DNA from: Gymnothorax reevesii
Taxonomy: Eukaryota > Chordata > Actinopteri > Anguilliformes > Muraenidae
Assembly (NCBI GenBank): GCA_029721435.1
Contig: CM056573.1
Location: forward strand, 6,299,001-6,363,000
Length of the DNA: 64,000 nt
Direction of reading: 5' to 3'
This document shows positions 23,881 to 35,241 of this stretch, piece by piece. Below the pieces are notes generated by a model. That model was not told where the DNA came from. It worked only from the letters and a program-made list of their open reading frames with translations, and did no database searches. The translations under genes and the position numbers were made by a program. Every line of letters starts with the position of its first letter. Position 1 is the first letter of the stretch.

Positions 23881-23930
23881 GCATTTATTTAGCAGACGCT
23901 TTTATCCAAAGCGACCTACAGTAAGTGCAA
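23881..23930 (+). repeat. Fragment of a widespread fish repeat
   Basis: TTTAGCAGACGCTTTTATCC followed by AAAGCGACCTACAGTAAGTG is a word pair I recognise as very common in fish non-coding DNA. It appears inserted near the end of repeat A copy 2. Confidence 0.6.
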
Positions 23931-23990
23931 AGAATTGTGATGTGACAATATCTGAAGAAATTAAAAAAAAAAAAAAATGCTTTTTCTGAC

Positions 23991-24714
23991 AACGAACCTA
24001 TTTTAGGGAAAATTTAAGTGAAAAGTAAGAGTTTAAGGGGTTTGGGTGAGGGGCTAGTTTTACGTCTCAGTTGAAAAAGGGGAAGAACCACTGAAAGTGG
24101 GCGGTGAAATGAATAATGTTCTTTATGACAGCCCTGTGTGGACGAAACATGGCACAGGAAGATGTTAAAGGAGTTTAATTGGATGCTACAGGGCAGGTTT
24201 CTCATTAAAACATGACTAAAAGCCCCTACGACTGTTCCTATCGTCAAACTATAAAGGCTGCGCTGGTCGGGAAATCGGCTGGATACCATGGTGGCTGGAT
24301 AGATCGCTCTGTCGCTCATTCGTCAGCTTCAAGAGCCTCCTGGTCAACAGTTAGACCTTTATCCTCCCTGAGTGTTCTCTTTACACTAGATTAGAAATGT
24401 TTCCAGAGAACTGTGATTTGGTCGTGAGGTGGACTCTTCTCTGGGTCGTTAATGTATGTAAATGATGACCAGTGGAGGTGAAAAAATAGCTGTTGAATGT
24501 AACAAAAATTACAACCAAACAGTTAACAAAACTCACTGAAACTAGCAAGTCTACATACACATTCGCCATCAGCTTGTACAGGAACCGCCTGGTTTGGCCA
24601 TATTCTCCAGTATTCCCAGTTTGCGCTGTGAGCAGGTGTGGATGATTTGGGAGTGTGAAAAAGGATAATTCCCCCAGGAGAAAATCATGCATTTCCTGCT
24701 AGACACAGCGAGCG

Positions 24715-24716
<2 letters not shown>
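23991..24716. other. No recognisable gene
   Basis: Overlapping frames of about 100 codons on the minus strand (24014-24319, 24381-24692) have no recognisable motif. Confidence 0.45.
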
Positions 24717-24752
<36 letters not shown>

Positions 24753-25011
24753 CCTTCTACTTCTATCCTCGTGAGGACATTACATTGACGCACATTCATT
24801 CTTAGTGATTCTCGACAGCCTTTCCTTAATCTTAACCATAACTTACCCATGCTTGGCCAAAACCCTTACCTAACCCTAACCATTTGCTTATTCTAACCTT
24901 AACCTTAAGGGATACGTCACAATTAGCCTTTGTTGCTGTGAAGACTGGCCAAAATATTTTTTCGTAAAAAAAGACATTTTTCTGTAGCAAGTTTAAGAAC
25001 ACACAAGCGCG

Positions 25012-25043
<32 letters not shown>

Positions 25044-25046
25044 CAC
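24717..25046. repeat. Repeat bracketed by two AC microsatellites
   Basis: (AC)n occupies 24717-24751 and again about 25011-25046. Between them is TATCCTCGTGAGGACATTAC and a degenerate TAACCC-like stretch (about 24835-24908). This arrangement occurs repeatedly in fish genomes and is probably an old transposon-derived unit with microsatellite growth at its ends. Confidence 0.75.
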
Positions 25047-27389
25047 ATTCTCGAGAGCCTGGCAGACTGTCAGCACATGCAACAAACTCCACTCAAGTGC
25101 ATTCAGGAGCATTAGACAACACCACTTTGACTATTTAATGAAAATGAGGAAGTCTAGGACCTGTTATTGAAGCATTATTCCATTTCTCTCCTGTCCTCGT
25201 TACCTTAGAAGAGCTGTGGCTGAGGAGAGTGAATCCGGCGAGGACAGTCGGCTGGCGGACAGTTCAGGATAGGTATCGCTGTATGACATCATTACAGCGA
25301 AGTGATTATTGCAGGGATTTAGCGGTCGAGGTGTCGCTGCAGGGATAAGCCCTCTGATTTTGGATAAGCCGTCTGATTCGAGACGGTTCCGCAGGTCGTT
25401 CGCCTCTCCTCTCGCAGGGATTCTGCAGGTGCCTCGGTTTAAGCAGAAGCTCCACGGGGGCTGACATTGTGCCGTTTCAGTGATTTTCTATGGCACTGGA
25501 GCGAACCCATCAGCTCCCTGCGGCCCGATTTCCTGCAAACCCCAGCTCGACTGCAGAGCCCAGAGAGCGGGGCCCTGACACGTACGATAAATCCCTCTGG
25601 CAGAGACACAAACTGCCTGTCCTGCCCCATTCCATCATCTCATCCTCTCCTGCGCAGAGCACTAAATCAGCTATTTTTATTTAATGGCAAAATATGGTGC
25701 GGCAGCCTCTTTCTGAAATGCAATAAATGTAACAAGAAGACGTCATCAGTTTTCCCCGCCACTACGGAATCATTGTCTGGAACCCAATCAATGTCATGAC
25801 AAGTAATGTGCACTCAAAAAATTTAATCTAGGTAAAGTAGTTTCTGATAAAAACGGATGGACAGACAATTGAGATCTATTGCAATGTCTCCCACACCACT
25901 TAGTGGACGGAACATGTAGGGGACGGAAAGCGCAATGGTATTTAGATTCAAAATCTATCTACGAGTGGGAAGTGAGCAAATGTTTGTACTACTACTCCTC
26001 AGCATGCAAAAGAAGAGGTCGTCCCAAAACACAATAAATGCCTCGTGAAATTTTTGAACCACCAATGTCATGCCAAGTTCAGCCCTTAGCAACATGTATA
26101 GCCCTTCAGCCCTTAGCAGCTATGTATAATCTCAGTGTTTCAGTGCACCAATTGTTCAGATACTCTTGATTTGAGCAAGACATTAATACGACCGTCATAT
26201 GCTGCAAGCTCTGCGGAAAAAAGATTCCCTCATTTATCTGTTGAGGATTTGTTCAACGAGATCACGCTGGCATGTCAGGGGCTTTCAGCTCCTGTACGCG
26301 TCTCTCATCGGAACGAGTGAACAATATGATCTCAGTGAATGTGACCGAGGCTTGGCTGTTGGTAACAGTGTATTACACAGGCCTGCACACTCGCCCGTGT
26401 CGGGTCAGAGGGAGTGTTTCATCGGACGTGTCCTGAATTATCAGACACAAAGAGCCACCGACACTGACGTTAGCTCAGCCTTCCACAAGAGTAGCCTTTG
26501 ACAAAAATGTTTTCTAAAACAGACAGGCGCCAGAGCCCTGGAGAGACAGAGCATGACAGAGCTTCGAACCCAGTGCATTGCTCAAATGTAAGAGACAGAA
26601 GGGACTGCTAAGAAATGCTTGTATATTTATAGGATATTACAAGTAACTCACTCTATATCTGCACTCTGAGCCCCTCTACCAGTCAAAAGACATTTCTGTC
26701 ACCATTAGCTTACTGGTTGAGCAACATTATTTATACACATGATGTCTTTAATGTGACCATAGATATGGTTAACAAACAGTTAATGCAAAAAATGTGTTTA
26801 ACTAGATTTAAGAGGAGTTGTTATTACATTGTTGTAATTTTTTTAGTTTATTTGTTGAAAAATCACCGAGTGGTACTGTATAGCTGGAAGAAAATTTACC
26901 AGTAAAAGGGTTAAGTTTGATCTGTTATCTAGTCTTAGCTCAAACCTATGAATTGCCTTTTTTGACTGCCAGCAATCCCTTGAGGTTATGGGAACCGTGA
27001 CTGCTGACAAACCGACCATATTTTAAAACTGAAAAATGATAATAGAACTCTCTTCAATGTCATATCTGTTTAGTGAAAACCAGATTTAGATGTGAACATG
27101 CAGCCATGTCACTTGGAGATTAGATGTTGCCTGATTTGCTTCAGAATGTCTTTCACATTGTCTCAACAGTAACTGGCTTTTTCACTCTGTGAGAATCAGT
27201 GTTACTGAGGTGGACGGTTGTAATATTAGACTGTATCAATATTAAGTCATAATTTCATTGTTCACACTGTCACTGACCTTCACTTAAAACTTAAACTCTC
27301 TTTAAAATTTAAATAATGGACTAATTTGGCGGTCGATTAAACATTCTTTAGTATATGTGTGTGCCTGTCCGCTGCCAAGAGAATGAAGC
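25047..27389. other. No recognisable gene
   Basis: Overlapping frames near 25439-25799 and 26135-26501 (up to 110 codons) carry no family motif. No defined repeat was seen in these 2.3 kb. Confidence 0.45.
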
Positions 27390-27500
27390 AGATCATTGTA
27401 CCTTCAGGGCAGCGATGGGTTGTCACGAGGGCAGCCCTCTCTAAGGTACGCTTATTGTACCCTTAGATACGCTTGCGTCCCTTTGTAGCCCCCAGAAGGC
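27390..27500 (+). repeat. Fragment resembling the CACTCTCAG-type MITE interior
   Basis: GTCACGAGGGCAGCCCTCTC, AAGGTACGCTTATTGTACCC and TTAGATACGCTTGCGTCCCT resemble the central part of the MITE at 23263 (GTCACTGGGGCAGTACCCTC, AGGTACTGCTATTGTACCTT). The terminal repeats are missing. Confidence 0.5.
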
Positions 27501-28716
27501 TGGACATAGTTACCCAGTGATCCAACAATTATCCCTCTGGATAACTAGGCCTACGCTGTCAGCAGCCGACAGCAAGGGGTATATCCCCAAAATGCCCCCA
27601 ATCCCTCTTTATTAGATTCCCTTTTACTAGACCAACAATATGAGGCAAATTTGACGTCTGTAAGTAATTGTTCCAGAGATATGGTTAAAAAACTGATTTT
27701 TTTCAATATATAGTGCCAGCTGGTGACAAACCTAGGCGTGCATACTTGCCCAAAATCCAATCAGTTCATCCTCTCTACCATATCTACCCATATGATAAAA
27801 ATGAGAAGCCAATGTAGATAATTTTGTGAGTTATTGCGCTAACGGCTAAAATCTACGGACGTGGCGGCGGCCGGTGGGGCTAAACCATGAAATCCCCAAA
27901 ACTCGTATTTAGGGGATATAATTAGAGCAGTTTGTACCTTAAGGGCGAGAAATGAACTATTTTCCCCCTATTTTTGGGAGCGTGTGCGTGAGCAATTGTG
28001 TGTGTGTTTTGATGGCTGAACAGTTATGGCAATGCACAGGAAGCAGTCTAGAAACCCACTGAAGAGAAAACTGCCAATTTACAGTGTAATTATCACGTCT
28101 CATTCGAGGGGTCTTCTTCTGATAACACCCACCCTATTTAGGCTGAGGCTTTTTTTTTAACCCCTGCCACGCCTTCTGTTCAAACTGTAAGAGCCCCTGG
28201 CAACAATGAGCCCCAAGAACATTCTTAAGTAGCTGGAATACCATTGTTTCTAAAAATGCACAGAGTCAATACTCCCTGGAAGAGCGACGGTTGTACGGAG
28301 TGAAAGATTTACACAGCTGGCCCGTGGGCGCAGACTCCCCGACCCCCTCTCCGGGACGGGTCTGCAAGCTCACATTCCCTCCTGCCACTAGGGAACACAT
28401 TTGTCCTCCAGCGTACACGCTTTTGGAACTAGCCTTCTATCATGCTAGGTCACGTTCATTTATGTTCATTTGATTTCTGGATAAGCCTGCTTCAGTTGCT
28501 CATAAGGCTCAAACGTAAAGATCAAAATCAAATGTCATTTCAGTGCCTCAAGGGTCATCACACGTCCGCTCCACCGCGGTGTAGAGCGACTTAAAAAAGC
28601 CTTAATGCAGACTCTGGTTGGAAATCTTCTCTGTGGTCCTGTCAAATGGCAAATGGCAGTGTAGTACTGCAAGCAATTAATGTATATGTATGAGGAGGAG
28701 ACTTGTTCACTTAAAG
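27501..28716. other. No recognisable gene
   Basis: Nothing defined beyond short open frames. Confidence 0.45.
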
Positions 28717-28724
28717 TCTTTGAC

Positions 28725-29005
28725 CATCGGTTTTCAGACTATTTCTGTCACACCCCCATTGAGAAGCCAAAAAAAGTTTAAGGCCCTGCACCCCAGCAAA
28801 AGTGTGTTTCACTTTTATCTATCATGAGCAATTTCGGCGATTGAAATAAACAAAAGATTCAGGGTCAGCAAAATAGCCTTTCAAGCAACAGAGCACTTTT
28901 GTTTGTTTATGTCACCGTATGAATCATGTTCTCGCAACTTTAGCTTTGCTAAACATCCACAGCCCACCTAAAGTGGCTGTACGCCCCCCAGCTTAAGAAC
29001 CACTG
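28725..29005. mobile_element. hAT-type MITE
   Basis: Left end CATCGGTTTTCAGACTA and right end (minus strand) CAGTGGTTCTTAAGCTGGG are the diverged inverted termini typical of hAT elements of the Charlie group. The flanks TCTTTGAC (28717-28724) and GCTTAGAC (29006-29013) match at six of eight positions, consistent with an old 8-bp target duplication. At 281 bp and with no coding frame, it is non-autonomous. Confidence 0.75.
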
Positions 29006-29013
29006 GCTTAGAC

Positions 29014-29534
29014 CATGAAAAAGAGCTCTTCTAGCGGGAGAAAAAAGCCTGCCCAGATCCATACTCCCTTGAGCAATCACCCCCAGCCCCCACCCCCGAC
29101 AGTAAATCAGGAGTCCCCTGAAGGCAGCTGGGTCTACTTTATGTGCTGCCGATAAGAAAATAAACCGTCAGCCTCGTACCCTGTTGAACCTGTCATGAGA
29201 ATCATCAAAGCTGCCTGAAATCTTCGATTGGTCCCTGCACACTGCCTGGGGTGGGCCTTCTCCAAGCCTGGATCTCTGAAACACCTGTGAAGAGTCCAAC
29301 TGCTTCGCCCACGCAAACATCAACATTACCCATCAGCCCCTTCACATTCGTCTGCTTCCCGCAGCAACATTAGCAATTGACCTTCTCACTGGGAGTAGCC
29401 AATTTCAACGCATTTTTTGCCATATTTAGACCAATTTTAGCTGCTTTGTAAGAATGTGGGAACAAAAAAAAAACAACGTCCTGTCTGCCATTGCTTGATG
29501 AATGGTGAGACATTAGTTCCATTTGGAAAGGCTA
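29014..29534. other. No recognisable gene
   Basis: Short frames only. Confidence 0.45.
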
Positions 29535-29840
29535 CATCAGCCCACGTAGCTGTCGGGTCTGGCCCAGATCCGGCGTCAAGCCGGCACTGCTGGGTGACTA
29601 CTGGCATGGTGAGTGGTATGTTAACCGGATGTGGGCCAGGTCTGGCAATGATGGCTCTGTTTATGTGATGGCATGACACATGGGGCCCGACTGTGTCCGT
29701 AGCTGGCCATGTGGCAAACCAGATCTGGGCCACAAAAGGGCCGTCATTCTTTGCTGTTAGTGGGCCAAGTGTTTGCGCACTATGTGGGCCAGAACTGGGC
29801 CAGACCAGTTTTGCTATGTGGCAGATGGGTCCTTCACATT
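29535..29840. repeat. Degenerate GGGCCAGA-type repeat
   Basis: Variants of GGGCCAGATCTGG and its reverse complement recur (near 29557, 29632, 29668, 29717, 29788 and 29800), mixed with TGGGCC words. The array keeps both strands open for nearly 200 codons, but the frames are simply repeat translations. It shares CAGATCCGG with the palindromic elements at 5513 and 14411, so a distant relationship is possible. Confidence 0.65.
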
Positions 29841-30319
29841 TCCTGGAGACCATATCCGGGGTCTCAAAGTGTTTTTGGTTCTTCACTGACTTGATTTTGG
29901 GACAGAAGTTTGGCCATGAAATAGGATGCCACATGAGTTTGCAGGCACAGGGAAACACCCACTCAGTAGCAACCTTCTCACTCTCAACCTGGTTCTCTAT
30001 CACAGCTTCTCCGGTTACACATAAACAAGAAATGCACCAAACCGACAGACAACTGATAGTCCGTCAACTACGTACTGAGCATGTTAGGGTCTTATCAGTA
30101 CAGGTCACAAAAGGTCATTCCAACAGTGAAACAAAGCATTCACACAGCCACGATGGCAGACTCATCATTGGCAATTATTTATATTCTTTGCCTCAGCCAA
30201 CACGTGTGGTAATTTCAGAGACTGACATTGTGCTCATTTGGAAGTACACAAAAACCACAGCACATAAACGGTCAAATGTTAACTAGAGGCACACAGAGCG
30301 TGCAAAGCTCTGCCAAGGC
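29841..30319. other. No recognisable gene
   Basis: Continuation of a long but motif-free plus-strand frame, not called. Confidence 0.4.
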
Positions 30320-30665
30320 AGCACAGTTGAAATCCTGCGGAGTGGATATGTCTCATAAGAAATATAAGGATAGGTTCCATCCCTGATACAACACCAATCA
30401 ACCCAGAGAATTTGAGTGATATCACTTGGAGCGAAGCTCAGTTATCGCATCATAGAATTTCACAATGGCTGATATGGCCGTGGTGGCCATAATATTTGAC
30501 CGATCACGGTCAAAATCAATAAAGGTCCATCCCTGATATGTAATAGTGACCAGCCCACAAAATTTCAGAGATCTCTGTTCATTAATTTTTGATTTATCTT
30601 GTACACAAACAGACAGACAGACCAACGCAGGCAAAAACGTAACCTCCTTGTCAGAGGTAATAATT
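30320..30665 (+). repeat. Interspersed repeat C with CAGA tract
   Basis: Order of landmarks: GACCGATCACGGTCAAAATC (itself a short palindrome), CCATCCCTGATA twice (near 30377 and 30528), ACAAAATTTCAGAGA, ACAAACAGACAGACAGACCA, then AAAAACGTAACCTCCTTG and CAGAGGTAATAATT. The last landmarks recur at 57840-57875. Old transposon-derived repeat, class unknown. Confidence 0.65.
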
Positions 30666-32487
30666 CCGTGTTCACAAAATTTAGGCAAATCAGACACCAT
30701 GAAACTAAAATTACTTCAAAACTACGTTGTACACATATTAGCAAACTTTCTTCCCTCTATGACTTCTTCCAAATATTTATACAAAAAATTACTGTCATGC
30801 AAAAGAAATCAGCTCAGTAAAGAAATGCTGCCAGTTTGTGCTATTGTCATCACAAAAAACAGCCAACATCCAGTGTGATGCTAATTGCTCACTTAAGCAC
30901 AAAATGCAGTCCAGCCGAGCTCAAAATAGTCACAAAGAAAATCATTTCTTTCTCACACATTATAAGATGGCAATTTACTATAACCACATTTGCAATGATA
31001 ATCGGAGAGTATCGAGGGCAGGTAATCACTGTTCACAGCTGTGCTGTATTAAGGAATGCACGCAGGGGCTTAGCTGCAAACTTCCTGACCTACATATCAG
31101 TGCTTGGCTGAGCTCACAGCGCAGTCCTCTGTGGTTTTGCTCTACATCTGATGACAAAACCGTTCATCTTTATAGCACTGTAAGTAAAACCTCTCTGACC
31201 TCTCACCTTCAGCTGTTTTTTGGATTCACTGTCAGCCCAGGTAGTGTGGTGCACCCAAATGTTTTGCAAAAACACCAATTTCAAAAAAAAAAAAATCTGT
31301 GAGCCAACTTAATGCTTTTGAGTTCTCAGCTCTTAAAAACAAGGTAAAATGAATTTTCAAAACGTACCATGTTTTTGTAAGTTCCATCAAATCAATCAAT
31401 TTAGCTTACATACTTTTTCAGGTGATCAGCTTTCAAAATACATTTGAATGCACCGCGCTGTCTGGGTCCACAGTCCTCTGGATAACTGGGGATTAATGCA
31501 TTTGCAGACAGACCCCTCACCTGTTCTCAGTGTATAAAGTGTGTAAGAGGGGTTTCTGGCAGTGTGGGATGGAAAGCACTCAGAAACATGGCAGCTGATG
31601 GAAATTTGGAAAGATGTAAATATACACCACCACTCAGAGATTAAGATTCACATTTGGAAAGTTATTTATAGCAGGGGTAGGCAAATTTATTTTAGAAGCA
31701 CTTTTTGTTATGTTTGTCTAAATTCTCCTGGCATCCTGAAAGAAGTCAATTAATCAAATGCTACAAGAAAACATTTTTAAAAAATCCATTATCTGTGGCC
31801 CCCAAGCAATTTCCATCAAAGTTGAACACAAAGCCCGTTTATCGTGTACTCTGCTAGCGCACTGTGTGCCTAAAATATGAATTCTCTGCAAGATTCCAGC
31901 TCATTATTGTCGATCGCTGATGAACTATGGTGAAGTTGCTGGGTAGAGAGCTCGTTTGGTAGTGACAACTGATTAATGGGCAAACAGTATGGACGAAATG
32001 TGCTAAAAATACAATATGAACATTCAAAATATGATATTGCTATGTAGTATCCCAATCTTATTGATTTCAGCTCCGCTTAATATCAAAATGTAACGAGCCA
32101 GGCACTGCTAGCTGGCCAATGCAGCAATGCTGACTATAAACTCTGTTTTTGATCAACCTTGCTAATGATTCCATGCTAACACGACAGCTGCGATTACTAA
32201 CTTCAGCCATATTTATTGATTACGTTTGTTGTGTTCACATTGTTCACACTCACATAGTTTGCATATGTTTATTTAATTATTTTCCTTTGCATGAATGATG
32301 GTGGCTGGATGGCTGGATGGTTTGCCATAAGAGCTAATAACGTGCTGTGCTTCTCTCCTCTCTCCGCTCTGTTTACCAGCCGGAAATTAGGCTGTGCTTG
32401 TTTACGTCTTTCAAGGGAGTGGCTCTGTAAGGAGGAGTCAGGCCTTGTCCACAGGTACAAAGGTTATTAGAAAATGTAGCATTTTCG
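30666..32487. other. No recognisable gene; possible hAT-type end
   Basis: Frames up to 154 codons (30838-31302) have no motif. CAGGGGTAGGCAAATTTATT at 31672 resembles a hAT terminal sequence, but no matching partner with a target duplication was found. Confidence 0.45.
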
Positions 32488-32997
32488 ATGCGTTTTGTTC
32501 TTTCGTCCGCATGCAAACTGCGTTTTCAGTCTGTGAAAACTGACCTTTTGGAAAATGCCGTCCTGGGTGAGGGTGCCCAAAAACTGAGTTTTCAGCTTGT
32601 GACATCAGAGCGTGTGCACCTTATTGTGATAAGGCTTGTGACTGGTCCATATGGTCTTTTATTTATTTTTTTTAAATTTGACATCTCCAATCCCAGCCGA
32701 ATCTGGAATGCCCAATTGGAGAACTATGTACAAAGCTTGCTCGTATGCGACCCCTTGCTGCCAACACAGGATAGTGAGGACAGTTCACGGCTCTCCTCCG
32801 AAGCTCGTGCCTGTCGACCATTGATTCTTATACGCTCATTGGTTGAATCTTCGCAAGTTCAGAACGAGGGCGGAGGATACCCGGACATGAAAAAACCCAG
32901 AGTCTTCCTGACGAGCGCCCGTCTGGCCAACAGGAGGCACTGGAGCAACGAACAAAGCTGGTTTACATCCCAAATCCGGCAGTCCTTCCCAATTTGA
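32488..32997 (+). other. 169-codon open frame, unidentified
   Basis: The longest open frame outside recognisable repeats in this part of the window. It has no transmembrane segment, signal peptide or motif that I recognise, no convincing splice sites at its ends, and it stops just before a nested MITE. The composition (many CG and TCGACC words) differs from the AT-rich flanks, and the segment 32690-33030 gives the impression of an interspersed repeat. I do not call it a gene. Confidence 0.2.
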
Positions 32998-33040
32998 AAC
33001 CCTGTAGTGCGATGGCCAATTGTGCGCTACTCTGAAAAAG

Positions 33041-33346
33041 CTGCCGACCCCTGCCGGTGAGCTACCATCCTGGGGCACGTTTCCCAAAAGCGTAGTTGCT
33101 AACTAAGTTAGCATCTAACATAGTTCGTCCATTCACAGTCAATGGGCCCAACTATGTAAGTTAGCATCTGTGATTTCAGGAAACGCATCCCTGAAGGTTA
33201 TCACGCCAACCACAGCAAACCACACCTGCATTCCCAGTTAGATCTTGACGAGCTGCTAATGAGCCGAATCAGGTGTGTTGAATTAGGGTTGGAGCTGAAA
33301 CTTACAGGATGGTTGCTCTCCAGGAACAGGGCTGGGAAGCCCTGCT
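33041..33346. mobile_element. MITE with GAGCTACCATCCTG ends, split by another MITE
   Basis: The left end GTGAGCTACCATCCTG answers the right end ACAGGATGGTTGCTCTC. Inside lie ACCTGCATTCCCAGTTAG and AATCAGGTGTGTTGAATTAG. The left end is separated from the body by the element at 33072-33193. Many fish genomes carry this palindromic family. No coding capacity. Confidence 0.7.
33072..33193. mobile_element. GTTTCCC-type MITE, nested
   Basis: The left arm GGGGCACGTTTCCCAAAAGC and the right arm CAGGAAACGCATCCC pair, with TTAGCATCTAACATAG against CTATGTAAGTTAGCATC inside. It sits directly within the MITE at 33041-33346. Removing it joins CATCCTG to AAGGTTATCACGCC, as expected for the outer element. 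Related copy at 39813-39926. Confidence 0.7.
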
Positions 33347-33676
33347 CAAGACAGTGCTTTGTCTTTTAACGATTTCTTATAGAAAGAGACATTTAACAAA
33401 GGAGGAAAACCCTCATTTTAAAAATATATGGATATGAGTGGACCAAGCCTCAAAGGAGGGGGTGTTTTTTATGCCTCGCTAGAGTCGAAATCTGCCTTGC
33501 TCTTACTGGTTCCTTCAGAGCTACTGACCCTAGCTTGAACTGTTTCTTGCTATTTTTTCAGGAATAGTGTATCAGAAATTGTGCTCTATATGAAACAAGC
33601 ACCAAAACAAGGCAGTAAATTTCAGGCATTCTTGCGTCGGACAAAATTATTGGTGTAAAAAGCCTTTATTTAAACA
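33347..33676. other. No recognisable gene
   Basis: Spacer between the nested MITEs and the Tc1-like transposon. Confidence 0.5.
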
Positions 33677-33678
33677 TA

Positions 33679-35239
33679 CAGCGCCTTCAATAATTATTGA
33701 CACCCCTGGTTAAGATGTGTCAAAAGCTTTAAAATAATTTCAATGTTTATTGCAGAAGCATACTCTCACACTGAAAATTGTTGAAAAATGTAACCTTCCA
33801 CAGTGAATTTTAAGGGAAAAAAAATCCCTGACTAAGAAATAATTATTTTTCATAAAATCACCTGTTCCACAATTATTGGCACCCCTAACAATTCCTAGGA
33901 AATAAATGTAATAGAAGAATTTCTGTCATTTCTACATTAGTTAACAAAATTGATCAGAGTATCTAGGAACATTTAATTAGTAATTCATCACTTCCTGTTT
34001 CCCTGGGGTATATGATCCACTCTTCAAAGACAGGACAAAGGAACACACCATTCAAGTAAGGCAGATGTGTTTCAACCTTCACAAGTCTGGCAAAGGCTAC
34101 AAGAAAATAGCCACTCGCCTGCACCTGCCCATATCTACTGTCAGAGGAGTCATTAAGAAGTTTAAAACAACTGGACAGTGGTAAACAAGCTTGGACGAGG
34201 ACGCAAGATTATTTTGCCACGCACAGTGAGGAGGATTCTAAGAGAGATAAAAAGTTCTCCAAAGCTCACTGTTAAAGAATTGCAACAAATCGTAGCATCT
34301 TGGGGTCACAAAGTTTCCAAAACAGCCATCAGGCGCTATCTACATGCTAACAAGCTGTTTGGGAGGCATGCTCGGAAAAAACCTTTTCTCACTCACAATC
34401 ATAAACGCAAACATCGGGAGTTCGCTAAGCGGTACTGGGACTTCAACTGGGACCGCTTTGGTCAGATGAGACTAAGATAGAGTGTTTGTTGACAAAAAAG
34501 TTCTAAGTGGATCTGGCGGAACACAAAAGATGAGTATGCAGAAAAGCACCTCATGCCCACTGTGAAGTATGGGGGAGGATTGGTGATGCTGTGGGCCTGT
34601 TTCTCTTCCAGAGGCCCTGATAGCCTTGTTAGGGTGCATGGCATCATGAACGCTTTGAAATACCAGGACATTTTAAATCAAAATCTGGTGGCCTCTGCCC
34701 GAATGCTGAAGATGGGTCGTCACTGGGTCTTTTAGCAAGATAATGACCCTAAACATTCTGCCAAATCTACACAGATATGGTTCACCAGATACAGAATCAA
34801 GCTCCTCCCATGGCCATCTCAATCCCCTGACCTCAACCCCATTGAAAACCTGTGGAATGAGCTGAAGAGGAGAGTGCAGAGGAGAGGACCCAGGTCGCTG
34901 GATGATTTAGAGGGATTGTGCAAAGAGGAATGGTCAAAGATCCCTCTTTCTGTATTCTCCCATCTTGTGAAACATTACAGGAGAAGATTAGGTGCTGTTT
35001 TGTTGGCAAAAGGGGGTTGTATAAAGTACTAACATCAGGGGTGCTAATAATTGTGGCACACATGATTTGATGTAAAAGAATTATTTCTTAATGTGGGATT
35101 TTTTTCCCACTGAATAAATGCACTTGATTAAAAGGTTGGATTTTCGTTGTGGTCCTGTATTATTTAGAAAAAAACTGAATTTATTAGAAGCTAAAGAAGA
35201 CATCTTAACCAGGGGTGCCAATAATTATGGAGGGCAGTG
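33679..35239 (+). mobile_element. Complete Tc1-like transposon, short inverted ends
   Basis: A 1,561-bp element is flanked by TA at 33677-33678 and 35240-35241. The termini CAGCGCCTTCAATAATTATT and the reverse complement of CACTGCCCTCCATAATTATT begin about 42 bp of inverted repeat that also includes GGTTAAGATGT. It carries one plus-strand transposase relic. It belongs to a different lineage from the 9.2-kb element, as ends and protein differ. It is end-complete but coding-dead. Confidence 0.95.
34051..35032 (+). pseudogene. Tc1-like transposase, damaged
   Basis: The helix-turn-helix HKSGKGYKKIATRLHLPIST opens the readable part. A frameshift near 34180 leads into VNKLGRGRKI and the second DNA-binding half (KLTVKELQQIVASWGHKVSK). 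Another frameshift near 34455 separates it from WSDETKIEC, which holds the first catalytic aspartate. LPTVKYGGG-like sequence (MPTVKYGGGLVMLWACF) then returns to the first frame. A TAG at 34733-34735 replaces the glutamine codon expected just before QDNDPKHS, the second aspartate motif. NPIENLW supplies the glutamate exactly 34 residues later, and the protein ends GGCIKY at 35032. No clean start codon remains. Family role: cut-and-paste transposition into TA. All three catalytic residues are still encoded, but three or more lesions make this copy inactive. Confidence 0.93.
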
Positions 35240-35241
35240 TA

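Larger units (their letters stand above)
23169..23990 (+). repeat. Repeat A, copy 2, interrupted
   Basis: Starts TTAACCCCATAAAACCTGCA at 23169, runs to CCTATTTTACATTC at 23260, is broken by a MITE (23263-23659), resumes with GTGGAGATCCCAAGG at 23662 and continues through GGGTTTGAATATTTCTCTC to about 23875. A second, unrelated fragment (23881-23930) then intervenes before the poly-A and GCTTTTTCTGAC word near 23975-23990 that also ends copies 3 and 4. Confidence 0.85.

Noticed and set aside
24820..24910. Internal telomeric repeat
   Set aside because: TAACCC words are irregular and interrupted. They are part of a repeated unit flanked by AC microsatellites, not a telomeric array.
29437..30286. 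Open frames of 188 (minus) and 197 (plus) codons
   Set aside because: Both strands are open because the DNA is a GGGCCAGA-type repeat without stops. No protein motif in either frame.
31672..33053. hAT element from CAGGGGTAGGCAA to GCCGACCCCTG
   Set aside because: The ends look hAT-like, but the 8-bp flanks (ATTTATAG and CCGGTGAG) do not match, and the right-hand sequence is better explained as the end of the MITE at 33041.
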